A stretch of DNA of 64,000 bases from Symsagittifera roscoffensis (lineage: Eukaryota > Xenacoelomorpha > Acoela > Convolutidae): assembly GCF_963678635.1 (NCBI RefSeq), contig NC_087071.1, positions 24,504,013 through 24,568,012 of the forward strand, in the 5' to 3' direction. Positions 50,201-62,375 of the stretch are shown here, one piece after another. Positions within the stretch are counted from its first letter, which is position 1; every line of letters begins with the position of its first letter. Position numbers and translations under genes: made by a program. The notes under the pieces were generated by a model. That model made no database searches, had not been told where the DNA came from, and saw only the letters and a program-made list of their open reading frames with translations.

Positions 50201-51300
50201 TAACTTGTTCTATTTCAAAGTTTCAACGCTCGAAAAGCTAGCTCAAAAATTACACTTTTTTGCTAACCGATTCTGTCATTTATATAACGTGAAATATTTC
50301 AAAATTTCGTAGCTCAAACTGCTTGCTGAAAAATCTCAGCTTTTTGGCAAACCGTTTTCGTCTTTGAAAAATTAGAAAGAATTCAACTTTCAAAGCTCGT
50401 TTAGCTTGCTTAAAAAGTCCATTCTAACATAGTTTGCAAAGCGATTCCATCTATGAATTTACTTAAAATAATTAAAATTTTTAAAGCTCAATTAGACCGC
50501 TTAAAAAATTACACTTTTTTGCAAACCGATTCCGTGTATGATGGAACTTGAAATCATTCAAAGTTTCAAAGCTCAGACTGCCACCTTGAAAAATTTATCA
50601 GTTTCCTGAACTGATTCCTTCTATGAACATAACTGAAAAATTCAAACCTTCAAAGCTGGAATAGCTTGCTTAAAAGCTTCATTTTTCCGCAAAAGCAAAC
50701 TGCGAATGACGTAACTTGAATTACTTCAGATAAAAAGCTTAGTTAGCTTGCATAAAAACCTTGAAAAACTCGCAATCCTTTTCGTATTTGAAATTACATG
50801 ATATATTTTAAAGTTTCATAGCTCAAAAAGCATGCATAAAAAATCAAACCTCTCAGAAACCGATTCTTTCTTGAAATACATTGAAATATTTCCAAATCTC
50901 AAAGCTGCAATAAACTGCCTGAAAAACTCAGTTATGATTCAGTCTATAAGATAACTTAAAATATTTCAAACTTTCAGAGCTCAAACAGCTTGCCTAAAAA
51001 TTTAGAGTTTTTGCAATCCGAACCCGTGTTTGAGGTAACTTGAAATAATTGAAATTTTCAAAGCTCAAAAAGCATATATAAAAAATCAAACCTCTCAGAA
51101 ACCGATTCTTTTTTGAAATACCTTGAAATCTTTCCAAGTTTCAAAGCTCCTATAAACTGCCTAAAAAACTCAGTTATGTTTCAGTCTTTGAAATAACTTG
51201 ATATATTTCAAACTTTCAAAGCTCAAATAGCTTGCTTAAGAACTTCAATCTTTTTGAGAACCGATTCCGCGCATGAGATAACTTGAACTAATTAAGATTC
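50201..51300 (+). repeat. Diverged monomers with a ~242 bp tandem repeat
   Basis: The word series GCTCAAAAAGCAT, AATCAAACCTCTCAGAAACC and CTCAGTTATG occurs at ~50821 and again at ~51063, a displacement of 242 bp. The CTCAGTTATG junction lacks the usual T-tract and GCTAACC core, so a shortened subunit was amplified. Part of this stretch (~50530-50950) also matches ~55785-56190. Confidence 0.8.
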
Positions 51301-53470
51301 AGAGCTTGACTAGCTGGCTTGAAAAATTCAACACTTTCACGAACGGAATTTTTCTTTGAAAAAACTTGTTATATTTCAAAGTTTCAAAGCACCAAAAGCT
51401 AGCTTAACTTATTACATTTTTTTTGCTAACCGATTCTGTCATTTATATAACTTGGAATTTTTCAAAGTTTCGAGGCTCGAATTGATTGCCGAAAAATCGA
51501 ATTGATTGCAAAAAAATTGAAATAACTCGAATTTTCAAAGCCATCTTACAAAATTCAACCTTTTTGCGGACCGATTCCTTCTATGAAAAAAAATTGTTTT
51601 ATTTCAAAGTTTGAAAGCTCCAATAGCTAGCTTTAAAAAAATTTTTTTTTGCTAACCGATTCTGTCATTTAATAAAAGTTGGATCTTTTCGAAGTTTTGT
51701 AGCTTGAATTGATAGCTAGCTTAAATAAAAAAAAAACTTTTTTTAAAACCGATTCTGTCCATGAGATTATTTGATATAAATCGAAGTTTCGAATCTTGAA
51801 TAGTATGCTAATAAAGTTTAACCCTTTCGCAAACCAGTTCCGTCAGTTAAAACACTTCAAAACTTTCAAAGTTTCATAGCTAGAGTTTATTGCTGAAAAA
51901 TCTCAGCTTTTTCGCAAACCATTTTTGTCTATGAAGAAACTTGAAAGAAATAAAACTTTGAAAGCTCAATTAGTTTGTTATAATCTTTACTCTTTTCGCA
52001 AACTTAGACTAATTAAAATTCAAAGCTTGACTAGCTTGCTTGAAAAAATTAACCCTTTCATGAACCGATTCCTTCTATAAAATAACTTGTTATACTTCAA
52101 AGTTTCAAAGCTCCAATAGCTAGTCTGTCATTTAATAAAAGTTGGATCTTTTCGAAGTTTTGTAGCTTGAATTGATTGCTGAAAATTCTCAGCTTTTTCG
52201 CAAACCATTTTTGTCTATGAAACTTGAAAGAAATAAAACTTTCAAAGCTCAATTAGTTTGCTTATAATCTTTACTCTTTTCGCAAACTTAGACTAATTAT
52301 AATTCAAAGCTTGACTAGCTTGCTTGAAAAAATTAACCCTTTCATGAACCGATTCCTTCTATAAAAATAACTTGTTATACTTCAAAGTTTCAAAGCTCCA
52401 ATAGCTAGCCTAAATAATTAAACTTTATTGAAAACCAATTCTGTACATGAGATAATTTGAAATAAATCAAAGTTTCGAATTCAACCCTTTCGCAAGCCAA
52501 TTTCGTCAGTTAAAATAGTTTAAGACTTTCAAAGTTTCATAGCTAGAGTTTATTGCTGAAAAATCTCTGCTTTTTTGCAAACCGATTTTGTCTAAGAAGA
52601 AACTGGAAATAAATCAATTGTTCAAAACTCGAAGAAAAGCGAGGTTAAAAAAATCTTTGTTGCGAACCAATTCCGTCTTTGAAATGACTTGAAATAATTC
52701 AATGTTTCAAAACTCAAACAGCGTGGGTAAAAAATTTGCTTATTTGCGAACATTTCCATCTTTAAAATAACTTGAAAAAATTCCATGTTTTAAAACTCAA
52801 ACAGCGTGCTTAAAAAATAACACATTTTTTTTGCTAACCGATTCCGTCAATTAGATAACTTCGAATTTTTCAAGGTTTCGAAACTAGAATTTATTGCTAA
52901 AAAATCTCTGCTTTTTTGCAAACCGATAATGTTTTTGAAAAACCTTGAAAGAGTACAAACTTTCTAAGCTAGAATAGCTTGCTTAAAAAATTCAATTGTT
53001 TTGCGAACCCAATCCACGTATGAGATAACTTAAACTATTTCCGATTCATCAAAGTAGTTTACATGAAAATTTCAACTTTTCGCAAAACGATTTCTTCCAT
53101 CAGGTAACTTGAAATATTTCAAAGTTTCAAAGCTTGAACAGCCATCTTACAAAATTCAACCTTTTCGCGATCCCATTCCGCGTACGAGACAACTTGAGCT
53201 ATTTTAGATTTAAAGGTTGATTTCTTTGCTTGAAAACCAATTCTGTACATGAGATAATTTGAAATAAATCAAAGTTTCGAATTCAACCCTTTCGCAAGCC
53301 AATTTCGTCAGTTAAAATAGTTTAAGACTTTCAAAGTTTCATAGCTAGAGTTTATTGCTGAAAAATCTCTGCTTTTTTGCAAACCGATTTTGTCTAAGAA
53401 GAAACTGGAAATAAATCAATTGTTCAAAACTCGAAGAAAAGCGAGGTTAAAAAAATCTTTGTTGCGAACC
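51301..53470 (+). repeat. Diverged monomers with several displaced duplications
   Basis: ~51320-51930 copies ~45290-45900 (displacement 6032 at the GCCGAAAAATCGAATTG landmark). ~51891-52120 and ~52167-52400 are copies of one another, about 277 bp apart. 52430-52665 is repeated at 53232-53467 (displacement 802; shared GAAAACCAATTCTGTACATG). No non-satellite sequence is seen. Confidence 0.8.
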
Positions 53471-55259
53471 GATTCCGATTTTGAAATAACTTGAAATACT
53501 TCAATGTTTCGAAACTCAAACAGCGTGCTTAAAAAATTACACTTTTTGCTAACTCATTCCGTCAATTATATAACTTGGAATTTTTCAAGGTTTCGTAGCT
53601 AGAATTAAGTGCTGAAAGTTCCCCTTTTTTATAGCAAACAGAAATTGCCTTTGAAGTAACTTGAAAGAATTCAAACTTTCAAGGCTCAAATAGTTTGCTT
53701 AAAAACTTCAATCTTTTTGCGAACCCATTCCGCGTATGAGATAACTTGAACTGTTTAAGTTTTAGAGCTTGACTAGCTTGCTTGAAAAAACTAAGCCTTT
53801 CATGAACCGATTCCTTCTACAAAACAACTTGTTATACTTCAAAGTTTCAAAGCTCCAATAGCTAGCTTAAATAGTTAGCTTTGCTAACCGATTCTGTCCA
53901 TGAGATAAATCGATATAATTCAAAGTTTCGAACCTCGAAAAGCGTGCTAATAAAATTTAACCTTTTCGCAAATCGATTCCGTCAGTTAAAATACTTCAAA
54001 TTTTATAAAGTTTCGTAGCTAGAATTTATTGCTGAAAAATTTCTGCTTTTTTGCAAACCGATTTTGTCTAGAAAGATACTTGAAATAATTCAATAGTTGA
54101 AAACTCGTAGCTCAAAACTCATAGCTCAAAAGAAAAGCGAGATTAAAAAATGTTCTTTTTTCTGCGAACCGATTCCGTCTTTGAAATAACTTGAAATAAT
54201 TCAATGTTTTAAAACTCAAACAGCGTGGTTAAAAAAATTACTTATTTGCAAACAATTCCGTCTATGAAATAACTTTGAATAAATTAATGTTTCAAAACTC
54301 AAACAGCGTGCTTAAACATTTACATTTTTTTCGAGGTTTCGTAGCTAGAATTTATTGCTAAAAAATCTCTGTTTTTTTCGCATACCGATATTGTTTTTGA
54401 AAAAACTAGAAAGAGTTCAAAATTTCAAAGCTCGAATAGCCTGCTTAAAAACTTCATTCTTTTTGCGAACCGATTCCGCGTATAACTTGAACTGTTTAAG
54501 ATTCAGAGCTTGTCTATCTCCCTTGAAAATCTTGAAAGTTTTGCAATCTGTTTCGTATATGATATTACATAACATATGTCAAAGTTTCATAGCTCAAAAA
54601 GCATGCCTAAAATCTCAACCTTTTTACAAACCAATTGCTTCTATCAAATCACTTGAAATATTTTAAAGTTTCAAAGCTCCAATAGCCTCCTTGAAAAACT
54701 CAGTTTTTTTGCTAATCGACTCAGTCTATGAAATAACATGAAAAATTGCGAAGTTTCAAAGCTCGAATAGCTTGCCTAAAAATTTCATTCTCTTCGCAAT
54801 TCCATTCCACGTACGAGACAACTCGAACTATTTCACATTTAAAGCTTGGTCACCCTGCTTGAAAAAACCAGCTTTTTCGCGAACTGATTCCTTCTATGAA
54901 ATTACCTAAAAACTTTCAAACTTTCAAAGCTCAAACAGCTTGCTTAAAAACTTACATTTTTTGCGAACTGATTCCGTCTATGAGGTAACTTGAAATAATG
55001 AAAGTTTCAAAGCTTGAACAGGCATCTTCAAAAATTCATCTTTTTCACGAACCGATTCCGTCAAAGAGATAACTTGAAATATATCAAAGTTTCGTTGCTC
55101 AAACAGCTCTAAGTTTCAAAACTCGAACAGCGCGTTGAAAAAATTCATCATTTTTGCGAACTAAATCCGTCTATGAAATAACTTGATCTATTTAAGATTC
55201 AGAGCTTGACTAGTTTTCTGGAAAAAATCAACCCTTTCATGAACTGATTTTTTAATGAA
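53471..55259 (+). repeat. Diverged monomers, partner of 48.4-50.2 kb
   Basis: Continues the ~5.06 kb displaced similarity to 48.4-50.2 kb. Near 54103-54131 a short local repeat appears (AACTCGTAGCTCAA and AACTCATAGCTCAA). The longest open frame of the window (103 codons, 54355-54666) lies here; its translation is plain subunit read-through. Confidence 0.78.
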
Positions 55260-58200
55260 CACTTTTTTTCCTAACCGATTCCGTCTATGAGGTAACTTGA
55301 AATAGTTAAAAGTTTCATAGCTCGAACAAAATGCTAAATAACTCAAATTTTGCAAAGTGATTCAGACTATGAGATAATTTGAAATAATTCAAAGTTTCGA
55401 AGCTCGAACAGCGTGCTAAACAATTCAACTTTTTTGGGAACCAATTCCGTCTAAGAATTAACTAAAAAAAAATCAATGTTTCAAAGCTCGAACATCGCGC
55501 TGAAAGAATTCAACCTTTTCTCAAACCAAATGCCTCTATGAAATAACTTTCAAAAAATTGTGAAGATTCAGAGCTCGATTACCTCGCTTAAAAATTTTCA
55601 TCTTTTTGCAAACATATTCCACTTGAACTATTTCAGATTTAAAACTTGATTACCTTGCTTGAAAAAACCAACCTATTTGCGAACCGATTCCGTATATGAA
55701 ATTACCAAAAAACTTTCAAATTTTCAAAGCTCAACGAGCTCGCTTAAAATTTTTTTTACTATTTTGCAAACCGATTCCGTCTATGATGGAACTTGAAATC
55801 ATTCAAAGTTTCAAAGCTCAAACTGTCACCTTGAAAAATTCAACATTTTCCCGAACTGATTCCTTCTATGAACATAACTGAAAAATTCAAACCTTCAAAG
55901 CTGGAATAGCTTGCTTAAAAGCTTCATTTTTCCGCAAACGCAAACTGCGTATAACGTAACTTGAATTAATTCAGATACAAAGCTTAGTAAGCTTGCATAA
56001 AAACCGGGAAAAACTTGCAAACCCTTTTGTATTTAAACTTACATGATATATTTTAAAGTTTCATAGCTCAAAAAGCATGCATAAAAAATCAAACCTCTCA
56101 GAAACCGATTCTTTCTTGAAATACCTTGAAATATTTCCAAGTTTCAAAGCTCCAATAAAATGCCTTAAAAACACAGTTATGTTTCAGTCTATGAAATAAC
56201 TTGAAATATTTCAAAATTTCGAAGCTCGAACAGCGTGCTAAACAATTCAATTTTTTGGGAACCGATTCTGTCTAAAAATTAACTTGAAAAAAAATAAATG
56301 TTCGCGCTTAAAATTTTCATCCTTTTCTCGAACCAGTTGCGTCTATGAAATAACTTTAAAAAAATTGTGAAGTTTCAGAGCTCGAATAGCTTGCTTAAAA
56401 GATTTCATCTTTTTGCGAACCCATTCCCCCTATGAGTTAACTAAACTATTTCAGATTTAAAGCTTGATTACCTTGCTTGAAAAAAACAACCTGTTCGCGA
56501 ACCGATTCCATTGAAATTACCTAAAAACTTTTAAACTTTTAAAGCTCAAAAAGCTCGCTTAAAAATTTACACTTTTTTGCAAACCGATTCTGTCTACAAG
56601 GTAACTTGAAATTGTTAGAAGTTTCAAAGCTCGAACAAAACGCTAAATAACTCATATTTTGCAAACTGATTCAGTCTATGAGATAATTTGAAACAATTCA
56701 AAGTTTCGAAGCTCGAACAGCGTGCTAACCAATTCAACTTTTTTGGGAACCAATTCCGTCTAAGAATTAATCGAAAAAAATCAATATTTCAAAGCTTAAA
56801 GATCGCGCTTAAGAATCCATCTTTTTCTCTAACCAATTGCGTCTATGAAATAACTTTTATTAAAAATGTGAAGTTTCAGAGCTCGAATAGCTTGCTTAAA
56901 AGTTTTCATCTTTTTGCGAACCCATTCGACTTATGAGACAACTTGTTTGCGACTTGTTTGCGAACCGATTTCGTATATGAAATTACCTAAAAACTTTCAA
57001 ACTTTCAAAGCTCAAACAGCTTGTTTAAAAATTTACACTTTTTTGCAAACCGATTCCGTCTATGAGGTAACTTGAAATAGTTAAAAGTTTCAAAGCTCGA
57101 ACAAAACGCTAAATAACTCAAATTTTGCAAACTGATTCAGTCTATGAGATAATTTGAAACAATTCAAAGTTTCGAAGCTCGAACAGCGTGCTGAACAATT
57201 CAACTTTTTTGGGAACCGATTCCGTCTAACAATTAACTCGAAAAAAATCAATGTTTCAAACCTCGGACATCGCGCTTAAAGAGTTCATCCTTTTCTCTAA
57301 CCAATTGCGTCTATGAAATAACTTTAAAAAAATGTGAAGTTTCAGAGCTCGAATAGCTTGCTTAAAAGTTTTCATCTTTTTGCGAACCCATACCACTTAT
57401 GAGATAAATTGAACTACTTCAGATTTAAAGCTTGATTATCTTGCTTGAAAAAACCAACCTGTTCGCGAACCGATTCCGTCTATGAAATTACCTAAAAACT
57501 TTCATACTTTTAAAGCTCAAAGAGATTGTTTAAAAATTTACACTTTTTTGCTAACCGATTCCGTCTATGAGGTAACTTGAAATAGTTAAAAGTTTCAAAG
57601 CTCGAACAAAATGCTAAATAACTCAAATTTTGCAAAGTGATTCAGACTATGAGATAATTTGAAATAATTCAAAGTTTCGAAGCTCGAACAGCGTGCTAAC
57701 CAATTCAACTTTTTTGGGAACCAATTCCGTCTAAGAATTAACTTGAAAAAAAAATAAATGTAAACTCGAACATTGCGCTTATAATGTTCATCCTTTTCTC
57801 GAACCAGTTGCGTCTATGAAATAACTTTAAAAAACGTTTCAGAGCTCGAACAGCTTGCTTAAAATTTTTCATCTTTTTGCGAACCCATTCCACTTATGAG
57901 ATAACTTGAACTATTTCAGATTTAAAGTTTGATTACCTTGCTTGAAAAAACCAACCTGTTCGCGAACCGATTCCATTTATGAAATTACCTAAAAACTTTT
58001 AAACTTTTAAAGCTCAAAAAGCTCGCCTAAAAATTTACACTTTTTTGCAAACCGATTCTGTCTACAAGGTAACTTGAAATTGTTAGAAGTTTCAAAGCTC
58101 GAACAGTATGCTAAATAACTCAAATTTTGCGATACAATTCAGTCTATGAGATAATTTGAAATAATTCAAAGTTTCGATGCTCGAACAGCGTGCTAACCAA

Positions 58201-60540
58201 TTCAACTTTTTTGGGAACCAATTCCGTCTAAGAATTAACTCGAAAAAAATCAATGTTTCAAAGCTTAAATATCGCGCTTAAAGAATCCTTCCTTTTCTCT
58301 AACCAATTGCGTCTATGAAATAACTTTTATTAAAAATGTGAAGTTTCAGAGCTCGAATAGCTTCCTAAAAAGTTTTCATCTTTTTGCGAACCCATTCGAC
58401 TTATGAGACAACTTGAACTTTTTCAGATTTAAGGCTTGATTACGTTGCTTGAAAAACCAACCTGTTTGCAAACCGATTTCGTATATGAAATTACCTAAAA
58501 ACTTTCATACTTTTAAAGCTCAAAGAGCTTGTTTAAAAATTTACACTTTTTTGCTAACCGATTCCGTCTTTGAGGTAACTTGAAATAGTTAAAAGTTTCA
58601 AAGCTCGAACAAAATGCTAAATAACTCAAATTTTGCAAAGTGATTCAGACTATGAGATAATTTGAAATAATTCAAAGTTTCGAAGCTCGAACAGCGTGCT
58701 AAACAATTCAACTTTTTTGGGAACCAATTCCGTCTAAGAATTAACTCAAAAAAAATCAATGTTTCAAAGCTTGAACATCGCGCTGAAAGAATTCAACCTT
58801 TTCTCAAACCAAATGCCTCTATGAAATAACTTTCAAAAAATTGTGAAGATTCAGAGCTCGATTAGCTCGCTTAAAAGTTTTCATCTTTTTGCAAACATAT
58901 TCCACTTATGAGTTAACTTGAACTATTTCAGATTTAAAACTTGATTACCTTGCTTGAAAAAACCAACCTGTTCGCGAACCGATTCCGTATATGAAATTAC
59001 CTAAAAATTTTCAAATTTTCAAAGCTCAACGAGCTCGCTTACAATTTTTTTTTACTATTTTGCAAACCGATTCCGTCTATGAGGTAACTTGAAGTTGTTA
59101 AAAAGTTTCAAAGCTCGAACAGTATGCTAAATAACTCAAATTTTGCAAAGTGATTCTGACTATGAGATAATTTGAAATAATTCAAAGTTTCGAAGCTCGA
59201 ACAGCGTGCTAAACAATTCAACTTTTTTGGGAACCAATTCCGTCTAAGATTTAACTCAAAAAAAAAAAGAATGTTTCAAAGCTCGAACATCGCGCTGAAA
59301 GAATTCAACCTTTTCTCAAACCAAATGCCTCTATGAAATAACTTTCAAAAAATTGTGAAGGTTCAGAGCTCGATTAGCTCGCTTAAAAGTTTTCATCTTT
59401 TTGCAAACATATTCCACTTATGAGTTAACTTGAACTATTTCAGATTTAAAACTTGATTACCTTGCTTTTAAAAACCAACCTGTTCGCGAACCGATTCCGT
59501 CTACGAAATTACCTAAAAACTTTCATACTTTTAAAGCTCAAAAAGCTTGTTTAAAAATTTACACTTTTTTGCTAACCGATTCCGTCTTTGAGGTAACTTG
59601 AAATAGTTAAAAGTTTCAAAGCTCGAACAAAATGCTAAATAACTCAAATTTTGCAAAGTGATTCAGACTATGAGATAATTTGAAATAATTCAAAGTTTCG
59701 AAGCTCGAACAGCGTGCTAAACAATTCAACTTTTTTGGGAACCAATTCCGTCTAAGAATTAACTAAAAAAAATCAATGTTTCAAAGCTTGAACATCGCGC
59801 TGAAAGAATTCAACCTTTTCTCAAACCAAATGCCTCTATGAAATAACTTTCAAAAAATTGTGAAGATTCAGAGCTCGATTAGCTCGCTTAAAAGTTTTCA
59901 TCTTTTTGCAAACATATTCCACTTATGAGTTAACTTGAACTATTTCAGATTTAAAACTTGATTACCTTGCTTGAAAAAACCAACCTGTTCGCGAACCGAT
60001 TCCGTATATGAAATTACCTAAAAACTTTCAAATTTTCAAAGCTCAACGAGCTCGCTTACAATTTTTTTTTCTACTATTTTGCAAACCGATTCCGTCTATG
60101 AGGTAACTTGAAGTTGTTAAAAAGTTTCAAAGCTCGAACAGTATGCTAAATAACTCAAATTTTGCAAACCAATTCAGTCTACGACATAATTTGAAATAAT
60201 TCAAAATTTCAAAGCTCGAACAATGTGCTGAACAAATCAACTTTTTTGGGAACCGATTCCGTCTAAGAAATAACTCGAAAAAAATCAATGTTTCAAAGGT
60301 CGAACATCGCGCTTAAAGAATTCATCCTTTTCTCAAACTAATTGCGTCTATGAAATAACTTTTTTAAAAAATTGTGAAGTTTCAGAGCTCGAATAGCGAA
60401 CCCATTTTTTTTGCGAACCCATTCGACTTATGAGACAACTTGAACTATTTCAGATTTAAAGCTTGATTTTCTTGCTTTAAAAAACCAACTTGTTCGCGAA
60501 CCGCGATTCCTTCTATGAAATTACGTAAAAACTTTCAAAC
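55260..60540 (+). repeat. Six-subunit ~505 bp higher-order repeat
   Basis: A second, distinct HOR of about ten units. The landmark CAGATTTAAA recurs (GATTT start) at 57422, 57919, 58436, 58931, 59443, 59948 and 60453, spaced 495-517 bp. Earlier instances at 55636 and 56454 are spaced differently because of subunit losses, one visible near 56945 (ACTTGTTTGCGACTTG). It shares the subunit ancestry of the left array but none of the A-D diagnostic words in order. Confidence 0.88.
59486..59990 (+). repeat. Reference 505 bp hexameric unit
   Basis: Subunit starts at the core are 59486, 59571, 59653, 59737, 59820 and 59908, and the next unit starts at 59991; lengths are 85, 82, 84, 83, 88 and 83 bp. 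Diagnostic words in order are ATTACCTAAAAACTTTC, GAACAAAATGCTAAATAAC, GTGATTCAGACTATGAG, GGGAACCAATTCCGTCTAAG, CAAACCAAATGCCTC and CATATTCCACTTATGAG. Confidence 0.9.
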
Positions 60541-62127
60541 TTTCAAAACTCAAACAGTGTGCTTAAAAACTCAAATTTTGCGAACTGGTTCAGTCTATGA
60601 GATAATTTGGAATAATTAAAAATTTGGCACTCGATCTGCGTGCTAAAAAACTCAAATTTTGCAAACCGATTCCGTCTATGCAATAACTTGAAATTTTCCG
60701 AAGTTTGAAAGCTCAAATAGCTTGCCTAAACAATTACACTTTTTGCAAACCGATTCCATTAATGAGATAACTTGATATAATTCAAAGTTTCAAAGCTTGG
60801 ATAGCCATCTTAATCTTAAATCTTTTTCGCGAGCCGATTCTGTCATTTTTATAACTTGGAATTTGCAGCTCGAAATGATTGCTGAAAAATTTCAACTTTT
60901 TCGCAAACCGTTTTCGTCTATGAAGAAACTTGAAAGAATTCAAACTTTCAAAGCCCAAATAGTTTGCCCAGAAACTTCAATCTTTTCGCGAACCAATTCC
61001 GCCTACGAGTTAACTTGGATAATTTCAGACTCAAAACTTGGTTAGTTGACTTAAAAAATTCAAATTTTTCGCGAACCAATTCCTTCTATGTAATTACTAA
61101 AATAACTCAAACTCTCAAAGCTCGAATAGCTTGCTTGAAAACTTCCTTTTTTTCGCGAACCCATTCCGCGCATGACATGACTTGAATTATTTCAGATTCA
61201 GAGCTTGACTAGTTTACATGAAAAATTCAACTTTTCGGAAAACGATTCCTTCCATCAGGTAACTTGAAATATTTCAAAGTTTCAAAGCTTGAACAGCCAT
61301 CTTACAAAATTCAACCTTTTCGCGATCCCATTCCGCTTACGAGACAACTCGAACTATTTCAGATTTAAAGCTTCATTACCTTGCTTGAAAAAACTAGCTC
61401 CGATTCCGTCTTTGAATTAACTTGAAATAATTCAATGTTTCAAAACTCATACAGCGTGGTTAAAAAACTTAATTTTTTGCGAATGATTCCGTCTTTGAAA
61501 CAACTTGAAATAAATCAATATTTCAAAATTCAAACAGCGTGCTTAAACACTTTTTTTTGCTAACCGATTCCGTCAGTTATATCACTTGGAATTTTTCAAG
61601 GTTTCAGGGCTAGAATTTATTGCTAAAAAATCTCCCTTTTTTTGCAAACCGATATTGTTTTTGAAAAAACTTGAAAGAGTTCAAACTTTTAAAGTTCGAA
61701 TAGCCTGCCTAAAAACTTAAAAACTTAAAAACCCAAAAAACGTACAAGATACTTGAACTATTTCAGGTTCAAAGCTTGATTAGCTAGCTTAAAAAATTCA
61801 ACCTTTTGGTGAACGATTCCGTCTGTGAAATTACTTAAAAGAATTCAAACTTTCAGTGCTCAAACAGCTTGCCTAAGCAATTACAGTTTTTTCAAACCGA
61901 TTCCGTCAATGAGATAACTTGGAATATTTCAGAGATTTGTAGCTCGAATTGATTGCTGAAAACTCTCAGCTTTTTGCAAACCGGTTTCTTCTATGAAGAA
62001 ACTTAAAAGAATTCAAACTTTCAAAGCCCGAATAGTTTGCTCAAAAACTTCAATCTTTTCGCGAACCAATTCCTTCTATGTAATTACTAAAATAACTCAA
62101 ACCCTCAAAGCTCGAATAGCTTGCTTG
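60541..62127 (+). repeat. Irregular diverged monomers left of the transposon
   Basis: Subunits follow no fixed order. Blocks resembling other parts of the window are stitched together. ~60835-60960 resembles left-array C and D (GCTCGAAATGATTGCTG). ~61560-61870 resembles 44085-44390, including the ACTTAAAA triplication and ACGTACAAGATACTTG. Open frames at 60797, 60964 and 61993 are satellite translations, the last also running into the transposon. Confidence 0.8.
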
Positions 62128-62135
62128 AAATTTTC
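62128..62135 (+). repeat. Left 8 bp target-site duplication
   Basis: AAATTTTC immediately left of the transposon-like element is repeated exactly at 62368-62375. The uninterrupted satellite would read CTTGAAATTTTC followed by TTTTTTTCGCGAACCCAT, matching the homologous intact subunit at ~61128-61165. Confidence 0.9.
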
Positions 62136-62167
62136 GGCTCTTTTCCAGTCACCCCCCCCCCCCCCCC
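62136..62167 (+). repeat. Left terminal inverted repeat with C16 run
   Basis: GGCTCTTTTCCAGTCA plus sixteen C (62152-62167). It pairs with 62339-62367. Run length is prone to sequencing or assembly error. Confidence 0.88.
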
Positions 62168-62338
62168 TTGTTAAATTACAAAAAGAGATGTTCAAAAATT
62201 GTTCACACGGCAATTTTCATGTTAGAAATGTTGTGAAAATTTGTTCAGCTGTTCACGTTGACACGTTTTAATGCAGTTTATAACATTAAAAATTATTTTA
62301 AAAAGACTTTCATGTAATGAATTTCAGAAAAAATGAAA

Positions 62339-62367
62339 GGGGGGGGGGGGGAAACTGGAAAAAAGCC
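62339..62367 (-). repeat. Right terminal inverted repeat with G13 run
   Basis: Thirteen G (62339-62351) then AAACTGGAAAAAAGCC, the inverted partner of the left end. On the minus strand it reads GGCTTTTTTCCAGTTT then C13. Confidence 0.88.
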
Positions 62368-62375
62368 AAATTTTC
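62368..62375 (+). repeat. Right 8 bp target-site duplication
   Basis: AAATTTTC, identical to 62128-62135. The satellite subunit continues in phase immediately after it with TTTTTTTCGCGAACCC. Confidence 0.9.

Larger units (their letters stand above)
62136..62367. mobile_element. 232 bp non-autonomous DNA transposon (MITE-like)
   Basis: This is the only clear non-satellite sequence in the window. The left end reads GGCTCTTTTCCAGTCA followed by 16 C. The right end, on the opposite strand, reads GGCTTTTTTCCAGTTT followed by 13 C, giving ~29 bp terminal inverted repeats with three mismatches outside the homopolymers. A perfect 8 bp duplication, AAATTTTC, flanks it. The interior (62168-62338) is A+T-rich and shows no coding frame of its own. 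An 8 bp target duplication is known for hAT, P and Merlin superfamilies; the GG terminus may favour Merlin, but I cannot assign a family. It presumably moved with a transposase supplied elsewhere. Confidence 0.88.

Noticed and set aside
54355-54666. Longest open frame, 103 codons, + strand
   Set aside because: It reads through about four satellite subunits, has no recognisable domain, and its parts recur in other satellite-derived frames such as 49498-49680. The ATG sits at a non-conserved position of a subunit. Treated as chance.
61993-62271. 92-codon frame with a proline run crossing into the transposon
   Set aside because: It begins in satellite, crosses the C16 run (giving prolines) and ends in the transposon interior. 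It is a chance fusion of unrelated sequences.
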